The notes beneath the pieces are model-generated. The model had not been told where the DNA came from. It saw nothing but the letters and a program-made list of their open reading frames with translations, and ran no database searches. Made by a program: the position numbers and the translations under genes. From Planctomycetota bacterium (GTDB taxonomy: Bacteria > Planctomycetota > Planctomycetia > Pirellulales > Pirellulaceae), in assembly GCA_019347795.1 (NCBI GenBank), contig JAHWKS010000158.1:1-8731 (forward strand): a stretch of DNA of 8,731 nucleotides, given 5' to 3'. This document shows, in pieces, positions 5,135 to 8,731 of this stretch. Numbering within the stretch: position 1 is the first letter of the stretch; every line of letters starts with the position of its first letter.

Positions 5135-6160
5135 ATGCCGCTCCTCGCTCAACTCGGTCCCATCGAATACTTCTGGATCATTCTCTCGGTTGCGGTGGTG
5201 GTCGGCGGGCTGATTCTGCTGATCGTCTTCGCTCGCTATGTCCGGCTGATCGTGCAGTCGTTCTTCACCGGGGCCGGCATCACGCTCTGGGACTTCGTCG
5301 GCATGACGTTCCGGCACGTGAAGCCGGAAACGATCCTGCGCGCCAAGATCATGGCGGTGCAGGCGGGGCTGGGGGATGAGGAGATCACCTCCAAGGCGCT
5401 GGAGGCGCACTTCCTTGCCGGCGGAAACGTGCCGCTGGTGATCAAGGCCCTCGTGGCCGCCCGCAAGGCGAAGACGATCAAGCTCACCTTCCGCGAGGCG
5501 ACCGCGATCGACCTGGCCGGCCGCGACGTGCTTGAGGCGGTCCGCACGAGCGTTTACCCGAAGGTGATCGACTGCCCGGCGCCCGGCTCGGGCCGCAACA
5601 CGCTGGACGGCGTGGCCCAGAACGGCATCCAGCTCAAGGTAAAGGCCCGCGTCACGGTGCGGGCGAACCTGCAGAAACTCATCGGCGGCGCCACGGAAGA
5701 GACGATCATCGCCCGGGTGGGCGAGGGGATCGTGAGCGCCATCGGCTCTGCGGTGACGCACTCCGAGGTGCTGGAGAACCCCGACCGCATCACCAAGACG
5801 GTGCTCAAGGAGGGACACCTCGACCGGCAGACGGCGTTCGAGATTGTCTCGATCGACATCGCCGACATCGACGTGGGCGAGAACATCGGCGCCCGGCTGC
5901 AGGTCGATCAGGCGGAGGCGGACACGCGCGTGGCCCGCGCCAGGGCGGAGCAGCGGCGGGCGATGGCGGTCGCCCAGGAGCAGGAGAACACCGCCACGAT
6001 TGAAGAAAGCCGCGCCGCCCTGGTGGCCGCCGAGGCCGAGATCCCCCGCGCCATGGCCGAGGCCTTCCGCAGCGGCCGGTTGGGGATCCTCGACTACTAC
6101 AAGCTCCGCAACGTCCAAGCCGACACCGAGATGCGCCGCTCCATCGCCACGGCGAAATAG
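5135..6160 (+). CDS. floA: Flotillin-like protein FloA (UPF0365)
   Basis: The protein has 341 residues, close to Bacillus subtilis FloA (331), and follows it along nearly its whole length. A membrane hairpin or anchor lies at about 12-36 ([18 protein letters not shown]). Conserved FloA blocks follow: [70 protein letters not shown] and [20 protein letters not shown] long Ala/Glu/Arg-rich coiled coil then runs through [26 protein letters not shown] to [10 protein letters not shown]. FloA oligomerises on the inner face of the membrane to organise lipid microdomains; NfeD proteins are usual partners, and in Bacillus the long NfeD YqeZ is encoded beside FloA. I chose ATG 5135, because residues encoded between 5072 and 5134 come from the palindromic repeat and match nothing in the family. 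No Shine-Dalgarno is evident. The gene ends 27 bp before the convergent small transporter subunit gene, with no terminator in between. Confidence 0.95.
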   Translation: MPLLAQLGPIEYFWIILSVAVVVGGLILLIVFARYVRLIVQSFFTGAGITLWDFVGMTFRHVKPETILRAKIMAVQAGLGDEEITSKALEAHFLAGGNVPLVIKALVAARKAKTIKLTFREATAIDLAGRDVLEAVRTSVYPKVIDCPAPGSGRNTLDGVAQNGIQLKVKARVTVRANLQKLIGGATEETIIARVGEGIVSAIGSAVTHSEVLENPDRITKTVLKEGHLDRQTAFEIVSIDIADIDVGENIGARLQVDQAEADTRVARARAEQRRAMAVAQEQENTATIEESRAALVAAEAEIPRAMAEAFRSGRLGILDYYKLRNVQADTEMRRSIATAK

Positions 6161-6187
6161 ACAGCCGTCGCAATCAGCGCAAGGACG

Positions 6188-6349
6188 TCAATCGGCGTCT
6201 TCCGTGTCCTTGGTGTCGATGCCCGCCGGACCGTGGAGGCTTTCCACGTCTACCGGCGGGAGGCTGAGGACGCGCCAGATGCAGTACGTGACCAGCGTCA
6301 GCACGGAGGCGATCGAGAGTGTCATGATAATCCAGCCTGCAGTTGTCAT
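6188..6349 (-). CDS. MetS-like small subunit of a sodium:amino-acid symporter
   Basis: This 53-residue frame opens at ATG 6349, overlapping the symporter stop as ATGA (6349-6346). It has a strong ribosome-binding site just upstream on the minus strand (AGGAGAGG, plus-strand 6361-6354, four to seven bases from the ATG). The protein has one membrane helix at about 6-30 ([20 protein letters not shown]), then a short acidic tail with [14 protein letters not shown] and KDTEDAD. Length, single helix and position directly after an NSS-family transporter match MetS, the small subunit of the Corynebacterium methionine/alanine importer MetPS, and similar small proteins after NSS transporters elsewhere. 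It probably stabilises or completes the transporter in the membrane. Overlap, ribosome-binding site and hydrophobic profile together make it a real gene despite its size; substrate preference cannot be read from it. Its 3' end faces floA. Confidence 0.82.
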   Translation of the reverse strand: MTTAGWIIMTLSIASVLTLVTYCIWRVLSLPPVDVESLHGPAGIDTKDTEDAD

Positions 6350-8085
6350 GTCGCCTCTCCTGATTGCTGATCCATCTTGTCCAGGTGCTCAAACCGCCGC
6401 TCCCGCTTCCACCGGCGACCGGCTATGTGAATCATGAGCATCAAAAACGCGACGATCACGCCGATGAAGAGAATGGAGCTCAGCGCCGCGGGATTGTCGG
6501 CGATTGTTTTGGCGTAACCCGGCAGATTGAAATAGCAGAAGAGCACGAATATCGCCAGCAAATACACCGGTACAACGTATTTGAGCATGTACTGCACGAA
6601 GCGCGGGATGCGGATGTGAGCCCCGCGGTGGGCTTCCCGCTCGCCGCGGTCGATCCCCAGCACCCAGCCGTAGAGGATCGCCTGCGTCATCGCCAGGAAG
6701 AAGATCATCACGCTGCCGACCCAGAAGTCAAAGGTGTCCAGGGCCACCAGGCCTTTCGAGAAGTAGAGCACGAATCCGCAGCCGAGGGCCGTGAGCAGCC
6801 CCAGCATGGCGGCCGAGGCGTGCCGCTTCAGTCCGAAACCTTCCTCGAGGAAAGCGATTACCGGTTGCAGCATCGAGACGCTGCTGGTGATGGCCGCCAG
6901 GAAGAGCATGAAGAACCAGAGGAAGCCGAACACCTGCCCGCCCCACATCCGCTCGAAGACGTTGGGAAGGGCGATGAAGCCGAGCTGAAACGTCGATTCG
7001 GCGAACTGCCCGGCCGCCAGTCCCAGGAAGAGGAACGCCGCGGGGACGGTGATCAACCCGCCCAGACAGACCTCGAAGAACTCGTTCACGCTGCTGGAGG
7101 TCAGGCCGCTCAGCACCACGTCGTCCTTCTCGCGCAGATAGCTGGCGTAGTTGACGATGATCCCGAAGCCGACCGAGAGCGTGAAGAACACCTGGCTCGC
7201 GGCCGCCAGCCAGGTTTGCGGGTCTTTGAGCTTATCGCCCGCCGGATCCCACATGAACCCTAGCCCGTCCACGACGGTGCGCCCGTTGGTCGGCGGCAAG
7301 GTCAAGACGCGGATGAGCACGATGATCGCCAGCAGCGCCATCCCCGGCATGGCGATCTTGCAAAACATTTCGATTCCTTTGCTCACGCCGCGGTAGATGA
7401 GGTAGAAGTTCATCAGGAATACGCCCGCCAGCACGACCAACCAGCCCCGGGTCTCGCCCCCGAGGGCGAAGCCGTCCTGATGGCTTCCCACGAAGCGGGA
7501 GAAGAACGTGCGGTAGGCGATCGACCGCCGGTCGTCTTCGGAGAGCGCCGCCGCTTCGGCCTGGGCGGTCGCGGGATCCGCCCCTTGCTCCACGCGCGAG
7601 TCGATATGAGTTTCGGCCGCCTGCGCGTAGAACCGCGTGGCGCCCCAATCCAGTTCGCCCGCCCCGGCGCTTTGAGCCGCGGCGGCTCGCTCTTCATCGA
7701 TCATCAAGCCGCCGGTGAAGTAATTCACCGCGTAGCCCAGGCACCACGCCTCGATGAGGACGTAGTACATGTAGATGATCAGGGGGATCAGCAGCGCCAT
7801 TCCCCCAAAATACTTCGCCAGCCGGTTCCGCCAGATGACGGTGTAGATGCCGGGGGCCGAGTTGAACCCCCGCGTCCCGCCGTAGCGGCCCATCGTCCAT
7901 TCGGCCCAGCAGAGCGGGATTCCCAGGATCAAGAGCGAGATGAAGTACGGCAGCATGAAGGCCCCGCCGCCGTTCTGCGCCGCGTTGCCGGGGAAGCGGA
8001 GGAAGTTGCCCAGCCCCACCGCCGAGCCGGCCACCGCCAGGATCACGCCGATCCGCGATCCCCATTTCTCCTTCACGGGTCCCAT
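6346..8085 (-). CDS. LeuT-like sodium-dependent amino-acid symporter (NSS/SNF family)
   Basis: The 579-residue protein follows LeuT closely across twelve membrane helices. TM1 has [13 protein letters not shown], the unwound sodium- and substrate-binding segment with the gating Arg, then [12 protein letters not shown]3 has YYVLIEAW with the substrate-site Tyr. TM6 has FFTLSVGFG, keeping LeuT Phe253, Thr254, Ser256 and Phe259. TM7 has [10 protein letters not shown], keeping Asn286 (sodium site 1) and Glu290, which makes LeuT-type transporters chloride-independent. TM8 has [12 protein letters not shown] with the sodium site 2 Thr and Ser; LeuT Ile359 is Met here. The loop between TM3 and TM4 is Ala/Glu-rich and about twice the LeuT length, which accounts for much of the extra size. 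It should import a small or hydrophobic amino acid with sodium, together with the overlapping MetS-like subunit. I chose ATG 8085; GTG 8091 (two residues more) is nearly as good because it lies closer to a Shine-Dalgarno. The 41 residues upstream in the longest frame are Arg-rich and unlike the family. Confidence 0.93.
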   Translation of the reverse strand: MGPVKEKWGSRIGVILAVAGSAVGLGNFLRFPGNAAQNGGGAFMLPYFISLLILGIPLCWAEWTMGRYGGTRGFNSAPGIYTVIWRNRLAKYFGGMALLIPLIIYMYYVLIEAWCLGYAVNYFTGGLMIDEERAAAAQSAGAGELDWGATRFYAQAAETHIDSRVEQGADPATAQAEAAALSEDDRRSIAYRTFFSRFVGSHQDGFALGGETRGWLVVLAGVFLMNFYLIYRGVSKGIEMFCKIAMPGMALLAIIVLIRVLTLPPTNGRTVVDGLGFMWDPAGDKLKDPQTWLAAASQVFFTLSVGFGIIVNYASYLREKDDVVLSGLTSSSVNEFFEVCLGGLITVPAAFLFLGLAAGQFAESTFQLGFIALPNVFERMWGGQVFGFLWFFMLFLAAITSSVSMLQPVIAFLEEGFGLKRHASAAMLGLLTALGCGFVLYFSKGLVALDTFDFWVGSVMIFFLAMTQAILYGWVLGIDRGEREAHRGAHIRIPRFVQYMLKYVVPVYLLAIFVLFCYFNLPGYAKTIADNPAALSSILFIGVIVAFLMLMIHIAGRRWKRERRFEHLDKMDQQSGEAT

Positions 8086-8097
8086 CGACACTTGAGG

Positions 8098-8105
8098 CTC
8101 TCCTC
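8098..8105 (-). promoter_or_regulatory. Ribosome-binding site that bears on the symporter start
   Basis: The minus strand reads GAGGAGAG at 8105-8098. It lies 6 bases before GTG 8091 and 12 bases before ATG 8085. Spacing favours the GTG, while codon preference and the family N-terminus ([11 protein letters not shown]) favour the ATG. The two options differ by only two residues, and both exclude the longer frame from 8208. Confidence 0.5.
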
Positions 8106-8215
8106 GGAAGGTTGACCACCGCCAGTCGCAAGAGCGCAACCGCCGCCGAAATGTTACACGGCGATACTGGAAGCGAAAGCAATATAGCAACCGCAGCGAC
8201 GCGATCAAACGGCAA

Positions 8216-8731
8216 CTACGGAAGCGAAGCCTCCCATTGCTGGTGTTGTTCGCTGAGCCGCTCGAGGAGCTCGGGACGCTCGGCGGCGAGGTCCTGCATC
8301 TCGCCGACGTCCGTCTGCAGGTCGAAGAGTTGGAACGGCTCTTGGGGACCGGTGCGGAGCAGCTTGTATCGGCCGGCGCGGAGGGCGCTGTACCGGCGGT
8401 AGCGGAAGTAGAACGCCTCGTGCGGCGAGGAGGCGGCGCCCGCCAGCATCGCGGTCGGATCGCGGCCGTCGATCTCGCGGTCCTCAGGCAAGCGGCCGCC
8501 CGCCGCGAAGACGATCATCGGGAAAAAATCGCAACTGAAGAACGGCTCGCGACATACCGTTCCCGCTGGGAGCACGCCCGGCCAGCGCACCAGACAGGGG
8601 ACGCGGATCCCGCCTTCCCACAACGTCACGCCGCCGCCCCGCAGCGGCAGATTGGAAGCGACTTCCTTGCCGCGGCCTTCCAACATGAAAGCTCCGTTAT
8701 CGGAGAAGAAAATCACCAGCGTGTTGTCCCG
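8216..8731 (-). CDS. Sulfatase, C-terminal part (5' end beyond the window)
   Basis: The frame is open to the right edge, so only the last 171 residues are seen. They begin inside the conserved [13 protein letters not shown] strand, which supplies the metal-binding Asp-Asn. The next sulfatase signature follows ([25 protein letters not shown]), then the C-terminal subdomain with the [12 protein letters not shown] helix, the sheet with RAGRYKLL, the ELFD-type segment [12 protein letters not shown], and a final helix ([15 protein letters not shown]). This is the normal end of a secreted S1-type arylsulfatase. Members remove sulfate from carbohydrates or other esters after formylglycine maturation of an N-terminal Cys, which is outside the window. 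In arylsulfatase A the segment before EGG holds a substrate-contacting Lys (G-K-G); here it reads G-G-V, so that Lys is missing or moved. The gene ends 130 bp upstream of the symporter on the same strand; cotranscription is possible, but that gap is wide enough for a separate promoter. Confidence 0.92.
   Translation of the reverse strand, partial: RDNTLVIFFSDNGAFMLEGRGKEVASNLPLRGGGVTLWEGGIRVPCLVRWPGVLPAGTVCREPFFSCDFFPMIVFAAGGRLPEDREIDGRDPTAMLAGAASSPHEAFYFRYRRYSALRAGRYKLLRTGPQEPFQLFDLQTDVGEMQDLAAERPELLERLSEQHQQWEASLP

Noticed and set aside
6222..6260. Nested stem (CCCGCCGG with CCGGCGGG, inner GTGGA with TCCAC) as a bidirectional terminator between floA and the small subunit gene.
   Set aside because: It lies inside the coding part of the small subunit, has internal mismatches and no T-run on either side. 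Codon constraint in GC-rich DNA explains it well enough.
8086..8215. Promoter for the symporter in the gap after the sulfatase (for example TTGCTT with TAACAT on the minus strand).
   Set aside because: The spacing is about 20 bases and both boxes are weak, so it cannot be told from chance. Cotranscription with the sulfatase remains possible.

Overview
The window is GC-rich DNA, most likely from a planctomycete of the Pirellulales type. The evidence is two sulfatase-family genes, an NfeD-NfeD-FloA cluster, weak or absent Shine-Dalgarno sites before several genes, and intergenic repeats (GCAYTCC heptamer arrays and GTAG-plus-palindrome units) that I associate with that group. The taxonomy is inference; no rRNA or marker gene is present.

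Layout, left to right. (1) 1-315 (+): the 3' part of a type II antitoxin-like gene, overlapped (ATGA) by a PemK/MazF-type toxin that stops after 26 codons, so the toxin is a remnant. (2) 326-652 (+): an intact DUF971/GBBH-like_N zinc-fold protein. (3) 659-1873 (-): a short sulfatase-fold protein, convergent with the previous gene, that has lost the formylglycine cysteine and several metal ligands and is probably a pseudoenzyme. (4) 1874-2181: a divergent intergenic region with two heptamer arrays in opposite orientation and a candidate promoter on each strand. (5) 2182-6160 (+): the main unit, a long membrane NfeD with two ClpP-like domains, a short NfeD, and the flotillin-like protein FloA. 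Each junction in this unit carries a strong palindromic repeat. (6) 8085-6188 (-): a LeuT-like sodium:amino-acid symporter overlapping (ATGA) a 53-residue one-helix protein that resembles the MetS subunit of MetPS. (7) 8731-8216 (-): the C-terminal part of a second sulfatase, running off the window edge.

How the genes work together: NfeD and FloA are a known partnership in membrane microdomain organisation, and here they probably form one operon from a promoter near 2110. The symporter and its small partner form a second two-gene unit. FloA and the small subunit end tail to tail 27 bp apart. No complete new defence or biosynthetic system is visible. The most interesting material is the repeat layer (REP/REPIN-like units with a 5' GTAG at two consecutive operon junctions), the decayed toxin beside an intact-looking antitoxin end, the apparently inactive sulfatase and NfeD protease domains, and the small transporter subunit, which is easily missed. 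For nfeD, the short nfeD and floA, the longest possible ORF begins inside repeat DNA, so I assigned a later start to each.
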